Assembly (NCBI GenBank): GCA_902792905.1
Contig: CADBBH010000008.1
Span: forward strand, 97,635-161,634
Direction of reading: 5' to 3'
Origin: Oscillospiraceae bacterium
GTDB taxonomy: Bacteria > Bacillota > Clostridia > Oscillospirales > Acutalibacteraceae
Length of the DNA: 64,000 nucleotides
Part shown: positions 1 through 7,648 of the stretch, piece after piece
Layout of the letters: each line of letters starts with the position of its first letter
How positions within the stretch are numbered: the first letter of the stretch is position 1
Program-made: the position numbers and the translations under genes
Notes under the pieces: generated by a model
Seen by the model: only the letters and a program-made list of their open reading frames with translations
What the model was told of the DNA's origin: nothing
The model's database searches: none

Positions 1-101
1 TCGGCACCGCAGCCGCCGATACGCATCATAAAGGTCGGAAACCAATCCTGATTGCCGCCGTAGGAATCGCCTATATAAAAATGCCGGAGTTCGCGTTTCA
101 C
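1..101 (-). CDS. N-terminal part of an unrecognised protein, cut by the window edge
   Basis: An open frame starts at a GTG (99-101) preceded by AAGGAG with eight-base spacing and runs off the left edge after 33 codons. The visible protein reads MKRELRHFYIGDSYGGNQDW and then a glycine- and cysteine-containing stretch. I do not recognise the family. It lies 75 bp downstream of the thioredoxin-fold gene on the same strand, so the two may be co-transcribed. Confidence 0.5.
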   Translation of the reverse strand, partial: MKRELRHFYIGDSYGGNQDWFPTFMMRIGGCGA

Positions 102-176
102 AATCCGTTCTCCTTTTCGCAGGCGAAAACAGTTTGTTTTCCGCCCGATACGGCACAAGCCGTTATTATATGAGTC

Positions 177-455
177 TTATCCTTCTGCTGCAGCTCTGAA
201 CGCGGCGGCAAACCTGCGCTTGATTTCGCTGTAATCTTCCCCGGGACTGCACTCATAAAGTTTGACATCATCGCAAAAAATGCTGGGCACATAGTAGTAA
301 TTATAATTATCTGCTGTTTCGGGACTGCGTGACTCTTCAATCCATTCCGTTTCCACTTTTTCAAAATCGGGGTTTTCGGTTTTCAGTTCCTTTAACGCAT
401 CTGCCGCCTTTATGCAGTAAGGGCAGCTTTCAAGATAAAATATTCTGAGCTTTTT
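177..455 (-). CDS. Glutaredoxin/thioredoxin-fold protein with CPYC motif
   Basis: A 92-residue protein whose N-terminus, MKKLRIFYLESCPYC, is a beta strand followed by a CxxC redox motif at residues 12-15, as in glutaredoxins and small thioredoxin-fold proteins. A conserved-looking cis-Pro region follows (YYVPSIF). It is probably a cytoplasmic thiol-disulfide oxidoreductase; its partner is unknown. An upstream in-frame ATG exists, but GGAGG sits eight bases before the ATG chosen here and too close to the earlier one. The family is clear from length and motif; the substrate cannot be inferred. Confidence 0.8.
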   Translation of the reverse strand, partial: KKLRIFYLESCPYCIKAADALKELKTENPDFEKVETEWIEESRSPETADNYNYYYVPSIFCDDVKLYECSPGEDYSEIKRRFAAAFRAAAEG

Positions 456-568
456 CATTCTCATTTCCTCCGTTTCCGCAGACAATCACGGTTAATCTGA
501 TCATATTGGATTTTACCATACCGGTCATTCAAACACAATAGAGAATATTATTGAAACTGTAAAATATG

Positions 569-597
569 TTGACCGCTTATATTGTTTCGGTTATAAT
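569..597 (+). promoter_or_regulatory. Sigma-A promoter of the LRR/transporter operon
   Basis: TTGACC (569-574), a 17-bp spacer, then TATAAT (592-597) with a TTTCGG run just before the -10. It lies about 75 bp upstream of the first gene's start. Confidence 0.75.
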
Positions 598-672
598 AAA
601 AACATACGGGATTTGTCACCGTAACTGACGGATGATAACTGATTCTGTTATTGAAATGAGGAGAGAAAATAC

Positions 673-1764
673 ATGGACGAAAGCATAAAGAAAGAGGATT
701 TGCTCTATGATCCTGTTTTTGCCCACAAGCCGCCCGAAGGATGGGAGGACAACAAAAACGGCGGATTCTTCGGAAAATCTTCAACAAAAAAAGCAATATT
801 CATATTGTTTCTTGTTGTCGCCATCGGTTTTTCGCTGCTGCTCAGTTTCAAATCACTGAGCAAGAAAAAGTACGCCTATGACTCGGTCGATACGGGCCTT
901 CGCCTGAGCGAATTCAGCGGAACAGAGAAAGACAATATACTCACCGTTGATTATCTAATCAATGAAGACGGCAGCGTTGACCGCAAGCAGCCGGTTACGG
1001 CAGTGCGCAGCTATGCGATAACCTGCAACGAAACAATCGACTTTATATTTGTGGGCAAAGATGTAACAAATCTTGAAGATAACTGCTTCTATTACTGCAC
1101 AAAACTCAAGGCGGTTTTTGTTGATAAAGATAACCCCGCATACACATCTGTTGACGGCGTTATTTATAATAAGGATATGACTGAGATTATCCTGTGCCCG
1201 ATTAAAAACAGCGAATACCGCACCGCTCTTGCTCTGGGAGTCGCGGCCCCTTCGGATGATTCTTCATGCGCCGAATATCTTGAGAAAACCAAGGACTTTT
1301 TCCCGGGCGAAGATGAGGATATGAGCGAAAAAATCAAGAACACGCTGGCAAAAAGCGGCGCGCTGTATGAAATCCCCGCCACCGTAACCGATATAGCTCC
1401 CTACTGCTTCAGTTACTGTGACATGCTGACAAGAATCGACATTCCCGACGGAGTCAAAACAATCGGTCAGATGTCATTTTTCAAGTGCAAGTCACTTGAG
1501 AGTATCTATCTCCCCGACGGGCTGGAGAGCATCGGTCCGGACGGTCTTTCCTATTGCGAATCAATCAAGTATATCTATGTGCCGGCATCTGTCAAGACCA
1601 TAGGACATCACGCATTTTTCGGCTGCATGGGTGTTGATGCCGTATATCTCGGCGCTCCCGATAAGGATTCCGTCAAAACCGGCGAAAGCTGGTTACCGAA
1701 GCAAAGCACAAGATCTCTGAAAACAGTAGACGCAATTTACGCAGCGGAAAGGGAGGCCGGATAA
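673..1764 (+). CDS. Membrane-anchored BspA-like leucine-rich repeat protein
   Basis: A 363-residue protein with a short acidic N-terminal segment, one transmembrane helix at about residues 39-60 (AIFILFLVVAIGFSLLL) and no cleavable signal peptide. It therefore probably has its N-terminus inside and the rest outside. The C-terminal half carries LRR_5/BspA-type repeats with recurring 'I..YCFSYC..L..I.IP..V..IG' units, a fold used in surface binding by many Clostridia. The ligand is unknown. The ATG follows GAGGAGAG. The downstream transporter starts one base after its stop, with the ribosome site inside this gene, so the pair is translationally coupled. Confidence 0.75.
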   Translation: MDESIKKEDLLYDPVFAHKPPEGWEDNKNGGFFGKSSTKKAIFILFLVVAIGFSLLLSFKSLSKKKYAYDSVDTGLRLSEFSGTEKDNILTVDYLINEDGSVDRKQPVTAVRSYAITCNETIDFIFVGKDVTNLEDNCFYYCTKLKAVFVDKDNPAYTSVDGVIYNKDMTEIILCPIKNSEYRTALALGVAAPSDDSSCAEYLEKTKDFFPGEDEDMSEKIKNTLAKSGALYEIPATVTDIAPYCFSYCDMLTRIDIPDGVKTIGQMSFFKCKSLESIYLPDGLESIGPDGLSYCESIKYIYVPASVKTIGHHAFFGCMGVDAVYLGAPDKDSVKTGESWLPKQSTRSLKTVDAIYAAEREAG

Positions 1765-1765
1765 T

Positions 1766-3601
1766 ATGTCAAAGATAAAAAGCTTCTTTGCCGATGTCAA
1801 GGAGCATTGGTCTGTTCCGGATTCCTCCAAGGGCAGATTTGTTCCGTATAAAGAGTATCTGACCATTTTTACCGGCGTTGCAATGAACTACGGCGTGCAG
1901 TCGCCGCTCAAGTATCTCTCCTTTGCGGCATCCTGCTACCTGATAATGTATCATTACAGGCTGCCCTACGTTGCGTTTTCAATTATCACCCTGATAGGTA
2001 TGCCTCTTACTTACCTTTGGAATATTCTCGGCTGGGTCGTAAAGGATAATCTCGGTATTCTTGATAAAAAGACCGAGAGGAAATATATGATTACTTACGG
2101 CTCCATTGCCGTATTCGGTTTATTGTTCCTTATATTTGACATTTCAACAGTAATGCCCGCGGGTCTTACATCCCGCCTTGACAGCCTGTCCGGAATAAAC
2201 TCCATGAGTTTTTTCAAAATCATAGGTGTCCAGCTTTTTGTCAATGCGTATACAGGTCTCAGAGACATTCTCTGGAGAAAAAAGCTGGTTCCGAAATACG
2301 GCAGATACAAGTATTCGCTCTTTGCCAATTATTTTCAGAAGTGTGTTGTCATAATCCTGCTCGGCTGGCTGCCTATCAACGAAAAGCAGATGCCCGATGT
2401 TAACCGGAGACTCTGGATTGCTTACCTGCTGTTCATGCTGTTTACAATGTTTGATTTCAACAACGTTATTGAAAACTGTACGCAGACAATCAGCCCAAAT
2501 CCCCAGGAAAGGCTCTGGGTCAGAACCTGGCCGGTAAAGCTTTCTCATCTGCTTGAAAACATTTTTACGCTGATTATTCCGCTTATAGGAATAGCGTTTG
2601 ATGACATCCGTCTTTACAGATATGTTCTGCCTGCGGTGTTCATGGTGCTCGGCGCTCTGACGCTTATAGCCACAAGGGGTATAAAAGAAAGAATTCCTCA
2701 ACCTCCGCTCGAAAAGAAACAAAAGGTATCCTTCTGGTACGGCGTATCGCAGGTTATGCGCAACAAATATCGCTGGCTTGATATGTTCTCTTCTCTTATT
2801 GATTCTCTGGGCAACGGCGCTCTCACCACTGCCAATATAGTTTTCTTCTTTTCTATGCGTATGTATACTCAGGGTATTCTTTATGGTGCAATGAAGCTGT
2901 TGAACAGTTTCAGAAGCACGCCTTTAAGCTTTGTTGCCCCGTATTTCATCAGAAAATTTTCTTACAGAACGCTGAAAATATTCAAGCAGATCTGTCATGT
3001 GATAAGATGCCTTCTGATTATCGCCGCGGTGTATTTCTTAAGGAACAGGCAGGAGCTTTGCGGATGGGCAATCTTCTTTATAGAGTTTTTTGTTTACGGC
3101 ATGATTACCGTGTGCGATGTGGCACAGAGCGATATGAATATCAGACTCGGTGACTATCAGATGTATCTCTCGGGCGAGCGCCTTGAATCATCCGCCGAAG
3201 TTTTCAAGTGGTTCATCAACCCTATTACCACGGTCGTCAGCCTTATCATCCCCCTGATAGTTCTCAGATTCGGATTCAACTCAAACTGGGATGTGCTCTT
3301 TATTGACGGGACCCGTTTCGGTATAATCGCCGTTCCGCTATTATTTGACCTGGTAGGCCATGTTCTGATGATCTTCCCGTATATTTTCTGGGACTACGAT
3401 AACGAAAAACATAATTATGTTATGGAAGTGCTCAAGCAAAGAGAAAGACTTGCGAACGAAGGCTATTTCCCTGCGGAATATGAGGGCGGCCTCAGCTTTA
3501 TGGAAGCTGAAGGAATTAAGAACTCAATCCCCGAAAATTCACTTGAAATGCTTGAAAGACGCGAAAAATCAAAAGCATCGGGAGAAGAACAAATGGCCTG
3601 A
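1766..3601 (+). CDS. Multipass membrane transporter, MFS/GPH-like
   Basis: A 611-residue integral membrane protein with about ten to twelve hydrophobic segments spread along its length and a hydrophilic C-terminal tail of about 60 residues. The general pattern (loop with charged residues after the second or third helix, repeated PLxxVAP-type helices) resembles MFS or GPH transporters found in Clostridia. No substrate can be read from the sequence. It starts one base after the LRR gene, with GGGAGG nine bases before ATG. The coupling suggests that the LRR protein and transporter act at the membrane together, which is inference. Confidence 0.6.
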   Translation: MSKIKSFFADVKEHWSVPDSSKGRFVPYKEYLTIFTGVAMNYGVQSPLKYLSFAASCYLIMYHYRLPYVAFSIITLIGMPLTYLWNILGWVVKDNLGILDKKTERKYMITYGSIAVFGLLFLIFDISTVMPAGLTSRLDSLSGINSMSFFKIIGVQLFVNAYTGLRDILWRKKLVPKYGRYKYSLFANYFQKCVVIILLGWLPINEKQMPDVNRRLWIAYLLFMLFTMFDFNNVIENCTQTISPNPQERLWVRTWPVKLSHLLENIFTLIIPLIGIAFDDIRLYRYVLPAVFMVLGALTLIATRGIKERIPQPPLEKKQKVSFWYGVSQVMRNKYRWLDMFSSLIDSLGNGALTTANIVFFFSMRMYTQGILYGAMKLLNSFRSTPLSFVAPYFIRKFSYRTLKIFKQICHVIRCLLIIAAVYFLRNRQELCGWAIFFIEFFVYGMITVCDVAQSDMNIRLGDYQMYLSGERLESSAEVFKWFINPITTVVSLIIPLIVLRFGFNSNWDVLFIDGTRFGIIAVPLLFDLVGHVLMIFPYIFWDYDNEKHNYVMEVLKQRERLANEGYFPAEYEGGLSFMEAEGIKNSIPENSLEMLERREKSKASGEEQMA

Positions 3602-3780
3602 TGCCCATAAAAGAAACGGAAAAAGCATTCTTTACAGTTTGAGCCACTGCACGGAATAGTATATTTAATAATAAGAAAAAACTGATTAAAAGCTCTTGAC
3701 TTGTACAGTTCAGTATGATACTATAATTTATAATAAAGAAAAATCTTTATTGTAAACCCTTAGGGGAGAAAGGTGACATT

Positions 3781-4095
3781 ATGGACCAGAATTTTGACAA
3801 CAACAATCAGCAACAGCCTCAGTATCAGCAGCAGCCTCAGTATCAGCCCGCTTCTGACAAATCGAAAGTTGCCGCAGGTCTTCTTGGCATTTTCATTGGT
3901 TCACTCGGAATTCACAAATTCTACCTCGGTTACTCCAAAGAGGGCGTAATAATGCTCCTCGTTTCGCTCCTTACTCTCGGTTTCGGTGCAGGCATAATGG
4001 GCATAATCGGTCTTATTGAGGGAATCATCTATCTTACAAAAACCGATGCCGACTTTGAAAACATCTATGTTGTCGGCCGCAAAGGCTGGTTCTGA
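3781..4095 (+). CDS. TM2 domain protein with Q/N-rich N-terminus
   Basis: A 104-residue protein. Residues 1-25 are rich in Gln, Asn and Tyr with a repeated QPQYQQ unit. Residues 29-100 form a TM2 domain: two transmembrane helices with the characteristic G-x-HKFYLG turn (LGIHKFYLGYSKEGVIMLL). TM2 proteins are small membrane proteins of uncertain role. GGGGAGAAAGG precedes the ATG. A TTGACT and a TATAAT lie upstream (near 3697 and 3721) but with about 20 bp between them, so the promoter is only tentative. A strong terminator follows, so this is a single-gene unit. Confidence 0.85.
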   Translation: MDQNFDNNNQQQPQYQQQPQYQPASDKSKVAAGLLGIFIGSLGIHKFYLGYSKEGVIMLLVSLLTLGFGAGIMGIIGLIEGIIYLTKTDADFENIYVVGRKGWF

Positions 4096-4142
4096 TGTAC
4101 CGCTCATAGCCTGACGTGTATTCTTCAAGTCAGCAATTTTTC

Positions 4143-4195
4143 AAAACAAAAGATCCACCCGGATTGACAGCTTTTCCGGGTGGATCTTTTGTTTT
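4143..4195 (+). terminator. Rho-independent terminator after the TM2 gene
   Basis: A perfect 20-bp stem (4143-4162 with 4176-4195) and a 13-base loop. The arms carry A-rich and T-rich outer ends, so it can work in both directions. Confidence 0.9.
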
Positions 4196-4287
4196 ATTTA
4201 TGCTTTCTGAAACTATAGAAAAATAATCATAATTTAAAAGCCGGGAAGGTGTATATGCCGCTCCCTGCCGGGAGCCTGCAAATCCTG

Positions 4288-4316
4288 TTGACGCCGTTAT
4301 TGTTTTGGGTTATAAT
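4288..4316 (+). promoter_or_regulatory. Sigma-A promoter of the amide hydrolase gene
   Basis: TTGACG (4288-4293), a 17-bp spacer, TATAAT (4311-4316). The spacer closely resembles that of the promoter at 569-597 (TATTGTTT.GGGT before the -10). Confidence 0.75.
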
Positions 4317-4381
4317 ACAGTCAGGGCGTAACATCACAGGCCGCGACAGACCGGCTCAGACAGATATAAGGAGGAGAATCA

Positions 4382-5557
4382 ATGTTCTCATTTAGCTTTT
4401 TTACAAAAGCGGTTTCTCTGATAGTTTCCGCCGGAATAGCTTTTTCGGGCTCTTTTGCCGGCTTCGGGAGCGGGCGGATTGAGTCGCTTAAATCCGTTAC
4501 CAAGGCGGCCGAAGGCTATTATCTTATGGATTACACCTACGACTATGACCTCGACACGCTGCTTGAGAGCAAAACGGGCAACTCAACCACAGCCGGACTT
4601 CTTCTCTATTCCGCTGCGGATGTGTTCCTGCATCTTAATCCCCGCGCAAGAAAGATTGTTTCAAATCTCGGTCTTTACTTCGATATAGACAGCCGAAAAG
4701 CAGCCTCGGTTATGGAGAAGTTGCTGAACGTAACCGGATTCGGATGCACTGCTTTCAACGCGTCAACCCCTTCGGGAGAGAAGATCTTTGCCAGAAATTA
4801 TGACTATATGGATTCTCCGGGTATGACAGTATGGACTCATCCCAAAAACGGATACGCGAGTGTTTCTACGGTTTCTCTTTACTTCCTCGGTTACGGCGGC
4901 GACTTTATGCCCGACGGGTTTCTGAAATCCCTGCTTACGCTTATAGCTCCGTATATCCCGGTTGACGGGATGAACGAAAAGGGGCTCTCGATAGGCGTGC
5001 TTGAGCTCGAAACACCCGAAACATTCATTCAGACTGAGAAAAAGGACATTACTACAACCGCCGTCATACGCGCCGTGCTCGACCACGCCGCGACGGTTGA
5101 AGAGGCGGTGGAGATATTCCGCAGTTATGATATGCACGACCTGCTGGGAGGCGGCTGCACCTACCATTATCAGATTGCCGATGCGCAAGGCAAAACAGCA
5201 ATCATCGAATATGTCAACGGCGAAACCGTTGTGCTCAGGCCCGGCAAATCCGGAACTCTCATTGCGGCAAATTACTGGCTTTCAGAGGGGGTTGACGACC
5301 CCGACGGGCTGGGCCGTGACAGATATGCGACAGCAAAGAAAATGCTTCAGAAGGCAAATTACAGAGTCAGCGAAAAAAGAGCTATGGATATTCTCAACGC
5401 CGTTCACATGGAGAACGAGGATATGAACGGATATATCTGCTCGACCCTGTGGAGCGTGGTATTCAATAATACAAATAAGACCTTTACCGTCTGTCCGATG
5501 TCCCGCTATGATAATCCGCTTCGCTTTTCGGTATTTGAACCGCTGAAGCCGATATAA
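4382..5557 (+). CDS. Linear amide C-N hydrolase, Ntn type (choloylglycine hydrolase/acyltransferase-like)
   Basis: A 391-residue protein with an N-terminal hydrophobic segment (residues 8-27), which suggests export or membrane anchoring. The probable nucleophile is Cys122 in GFGCTAFNA, followed by the typical ARNYDYMD segment and by DGMNEKGLSIGVLEL. These match the N-terminal-nucleophile hydrolases of the penicillin V acylase, bile salt hydrolase and AAT families. In the AAT branch the Cys is exposed by self-cleavage, which would fit a long propeptide here. The substrate (bile salt, acyl amide or penicillin-like) cannot be decided by eye. It has its own promoter and terminator and a GGAGGAG site before ATG. 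Confidence 0.8.
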   Translation: MFSFSFFTKAVSLIVSAGIAFSGSFAGFGSGRIESLKSVTKAAEGYYLMDYTYDYDLDTLLESKTGNSTTAGLLLYSAADVFLHLNPRARKIVSNLGLYFDIDSRKAASVMEKLLNVTGFGCTAFNASTPSGEKIFARNYDYMDSPGMTVWTHPKNGYASVSTVSLYFLGYGGDFMPDGFLKSLLTLIAPYIPVDGMNEKGLSIGVLELETPETFIQTEKKDITTTAVIRAVLDHAATVEEAVEIFRSYDMHDLLGGGCTYHYQIADAQGKTAIIEYVNGETVVLRPGKSGTLIAANYWLSEGVDDPDGLGRDRYATAKKMLQKANYRVSEKRAMDILNAVHMENEDMNGYICSTLWSVVFNNTNKTFTVCPMSRYDNPLRFSVFEPLKPI

Positions 5558-5596
5558 ACCCCGTTTTGCCTGACCGGACAGCAATAAAAAACAAAC

Positions 5597-5634
5597 ACCC
5601 GGAGCGTGGGAATCCAAAACCCATTACTCCGGGT
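5597..5634 (+). terminator. Terminator-like hairpin after the amide hydrolase
   Basis: ACCCGGAG (5597-5604) pairs with CTCCGGGT (5627-5634), with an inner TGGG/CCCA stem. Only a short T-rich stretch follows, so strength is uncertain. Confidence 0.65.
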
Positions 5635-5783
5635 ATTATTATGTCTTATGAAACGATAAGAAACGATAGAAAAGCCCGCTTTTTTAAGGAAAGCGCAGGT
5701 AAGTGTGCAAGGGAAAACGCCCATAAATGAAACAATGAATAATTGCCAAAATCAGCCCTTATGTGTAACCCCTTTCGTGGCAT

Positions 5784-5829
5784 AAAAAAACGATAGCACC
5801 TTTAACACTCTTGTATCAAAGATGCTACC
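5784..5829 (-). terminator. Terminator of the SecB-like operon
   Basis: On the minus strand GGTAGCATCTTT pairs with AAAGGTGCTATC (one G-U), followed by seven T residues. It lies about 100 bp beyond the stop of the last gene. Confidence 0.75.
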
Positions 5830-5929
5830 TGCTATGCCCTTACTAGACGATTATGCAACTTGTGATATTCTTTATTTTTCAAAAAAGAATGCTGTATAAA
5901 CTCTTAGAAATGTATTAGGGATTCGTCCA

Positions 5930-6343
5930 CTATTCTTTTTCATTTAAATCTTCGTTTTCAAGGACGCTATTAATATTAAACGGAGGCAAAACTACGCAAT
6001 CAACTTCAGGTTGTGCTGTTAATAAAGATACCTGGCTCCTCATATAAGGCATAATAATTGCAATTGTGTTTTTTGTAATCAACTCATTTTTATCTTTTTC
6101 ACTAATATCAGCGCTCGAATCAAACGAAAAATAACCTGTTAATACAATTTCAAATGAGTACTCTTCTTCCTTTTCACATTTTAATAGTAATGTAATTCTG
6201 TAAATATTATCGTCTTCATTTTTAGCAAAACGCGCTTCAATTTTAAAGTTTGGCTTGTTTTGATTTCTAAAGCCCAATCTATCAAACTCTATTTTATCAA
6301 ATACCAATTTGTTCATTTTAAGAACACTTTTAATATCTTCCAT
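5930..6343 (-). CDS. SecB-like chaperone
   Basis: A 137-residue protein. Its C-terminal half matches SecB: a hydrophobic 'G-x-F-x-F' strand, then NTIAIIMPYMRSQVSLLT, then a VLPPFNINSVL ending, comparable to the PYAR...PPxNF...L region of SecB. SecB binds unfolded proteins. In Gram-positive bacteria and mycobacteria, SecB-like proteins can also serve toxin-antitoxin systems as dedicated chaperones. The start chosen has GAGGG seven bases before ATG; an upstream GTG-type start would lack one. It is the last gene of a three-gene unit, 10 bp after its neighbour. That placement in an AT-rich island suggests a specialised client rather than general export; this is inference. Confidence 0.65.
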   Translation of the reverse strand: MEDIKSVLKMNKLVFDKIEFDRLGFRNQNKPNFKIEARFAKNEDDNIYRITLLLKCEKEEEYSFEIVLTGYFSFDSSADISEKDKNELITKNTIAIIMPYMRSQVSLLTAQPEVDCVVLPPFNINSVLENEDLNEKE

Positions 6344-6353
6344 TTTTATACCC

Positions 6354-7037
6354 TCATACAGCAATCCCAATAACCGAGAATGATCTGGTCGTTAAAGCAT
6401 CATCAAATAAAATAGTCTTAAAGCAGTCTTTGTTTCGTTCCATAGGCTTATTGTATGGAATCTCTATCATTTCACTATCACCAATAGAAATAGATTTTAA
6501 ATTATTTATTAAACATCCAATATCCAAGTACTTGGCAATGTTATTGACACTTTCAATAAATGTTCCGCTTTTTGAAAGAAAAGACTCTGAGAAGTCGTCC
6601 GTTTTTCCAAGATAATCAAACACGATTTCATTTAGGTATTTAGAAGTTATCTTTTCTATATAATCAACATTTTTATCAGTTATCGCTTCAAAAACGGCTC
6701 CTTCCACAGGCAAAAAATCATAGTTAATATCTTCAATACTATGTAATTCTATAGTGTCATCAGAAAAAACATCTCCTGTCACAACTGACCAAAAATGGTC
6801 AGAATCCAGCATTGCTTCTCGCATTGTTAACCTTTGAGTGAGCATTTTCCAAAGTGTTATCGTCGAAATATTAACAACTAAATACTCAAGATTCTCTAAA
6901 TCTACACATAGAGCCAAATAAAAGCAACCATCCTCATCTTTACATACAAAAAGCATTGGGGTATCGTTAAAATAGATTAGACCATTATCAAAATACAGCT
7001 TATTCTGGTCTAATATAAAACATATTTTTTTGTCCAT
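6354..7037 (-). CDS. Unrecognised 227-residue protein, middle gene of the SecB-like operon
   Basis: A soluble, acidic protein with no signal peptide or membrane segment. The N-terminal half (FVCKDEDGCFYLALCVDL, then VVNISTITLWKMLTQRLTMR) has alternating strands and a short helix. It loosely resembles small domains of unknown function (DUF6575-like), but I cannot confirm this. The ATG chosen follows AAAGGATGAT with proper spacing and lies just downstream of the previous gene's stop. Tight packing with the SecB-like gene suggests it could be the client or a partner of that chaperone. Confidence 0.6.
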   Translation of the reverse strand: MDKKICFILDQNKLYFDNGLIYFNDTPMLFVCKDEDGCFYLALCVDLENLEYLVVNISTITLWKMLTQRLTMREAMLDSDHFWSVVTGDVFSDDTIELHSIEDINYDFLPVEGAVFEAITDKNVDYIEKITSKYLNEIVFDYLGKTDDFSESFLSKSGTFIESVNNIAKYLDIGCLINNLKSISIGDSEMIEIPYNKPMERNKDCFKTILFDDALTTRSFSVIGIAV

Positions 7038-7038
7038 T

Positions 7039-7482
7039 TTAATCATCCTTTAAAAAACTAAAATCATCAAAACCTATATCAGCACACAGCCACCAACTAA
7101 TATGGTTATTTTTTGTATACTCTGGTCCTCCTTCTTGATGCACATATCCTTTAACAATTTTCTTTTTGGGCTTAGGAAGTTTGAAACTCTCTTTTAAACA
7201 TTCTTTGTTTTTAAAAAAAGAAACAGAATAATATTCAGGGTCATTTATATCGAATTCGCCGCGCGGTTTCTTATTCATTTCAAAGTATGAAAGCATGTCT
7301 CTTTTTTCAATAGGCGAATAGTCATCAATGTCCCTTATAACTAGCCTGAAAGCTAAAATAGGCTCATAATTAAAATTAGTACCCAAAGGTAATTCTATTT
7401 CTTTATTATCTATTTTGCACTTCAAAATACTAGGAAAGGTTTTATATAAATCAAATTCTTTCTCTTTATTCATAATATGCAT
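7039..7482 (-). CDS. Unrecognised protein, first gene of the SecB-like operon
   Basis: About 147 residues, soluble, rich in Lys, Glu and aromatic residues, with a C-terminal segment ending NNHISWWLCADIGFDDFSF. No family was recognised. The start is uncertain: a TTG at 7497 and ATGs at 7482 and 7473 are in frame. The promoter at 7512-7540 predicts transcription from about 7505, favouring 7482. The stop overlaps the start region of the next gene. The strong promoter and three tight genes show a real operon. Confidence 0.55.
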   Translation of the reverse strand: MHIMNKEKEFDLYKTFPSILKCKIDNKEIELPLGTNFNYEPILAFRLVIRDIDDYSPIEKRDMLSYFEMNKKPRGEFDINDPEYYSVSFFKNKECLKESFKLPKPKKKIVKGYVHQEGGPEYTKNNHISWWLCADIGFDDFSFLKDD

Positions 7483-7511
7483 ACCAAACTTCTTCAAAAA
7501 ACTTGTTAATT

Positions 7512-7540
7512 ATTATACCTTTTGAATTTCAATAAGTCAA
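7512..7540 (-). promoter_or_regulatory. Sigma-A promoter of the SecB-like operon
   Basis: On the minus strand TTGACT (7540-7535), a 17-bp spacer, TATAAT (7517-7512). It is divergent from, and about 50 bp away from, the left inverted repeat. Confidence 0.75.
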
Positions 7541-7585
7541 CTGCAAATTATTGAATCACTAATCAATTACCAAAAGATATATATT

Positions 7586-7612
7586 AAACTTACAATAACT
7601 ATTAATTATTGT
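7586..7612 (+). repeat. Left 27-bp inverted repeat, recombinase-core-like
   Basis: Identical in 27 of 27 bases to the reverse complement of 10898-10924. Inside it is a 9-7-9 dyad: TTACAATAA (7590-7598), asymmetric spacer CTATTAA, TTATTGTAA (7606-7614). This geometry is that of a tyrosine recombinase crossover site; it could also be a repressor operator. Sequence further upstream is related to, but diverged from, the right copy. Confidence 0.8.
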
Positions 7613-7648
7613 AAAATAATAGTTTATCATTATAGGTGAAAATGAAAT

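Larger units (their letters stand above)
5558..5929. other. Intergenic junction between chromosome and AT-rich island
   Basis: No gene is supported. It holds a terminator after the hydrolase (5597-5634), short GAAACGATA direct repeats near 5650, and a terminator for the opposite strand (5784-5829). Base composition shifts from balanced to AT-rich across it, so an island boundary probably lies here. Confidence 0.6.

Noticed and set aside
7590-7614. The dyad as only a repressor operator
   Set aside because: Possible, but it does not explain two exact 27-bp inverted copies with diverged flanks, opposed asymmetric spacers and an adjacent tyrosine recombinase; kept as the alternative reading.
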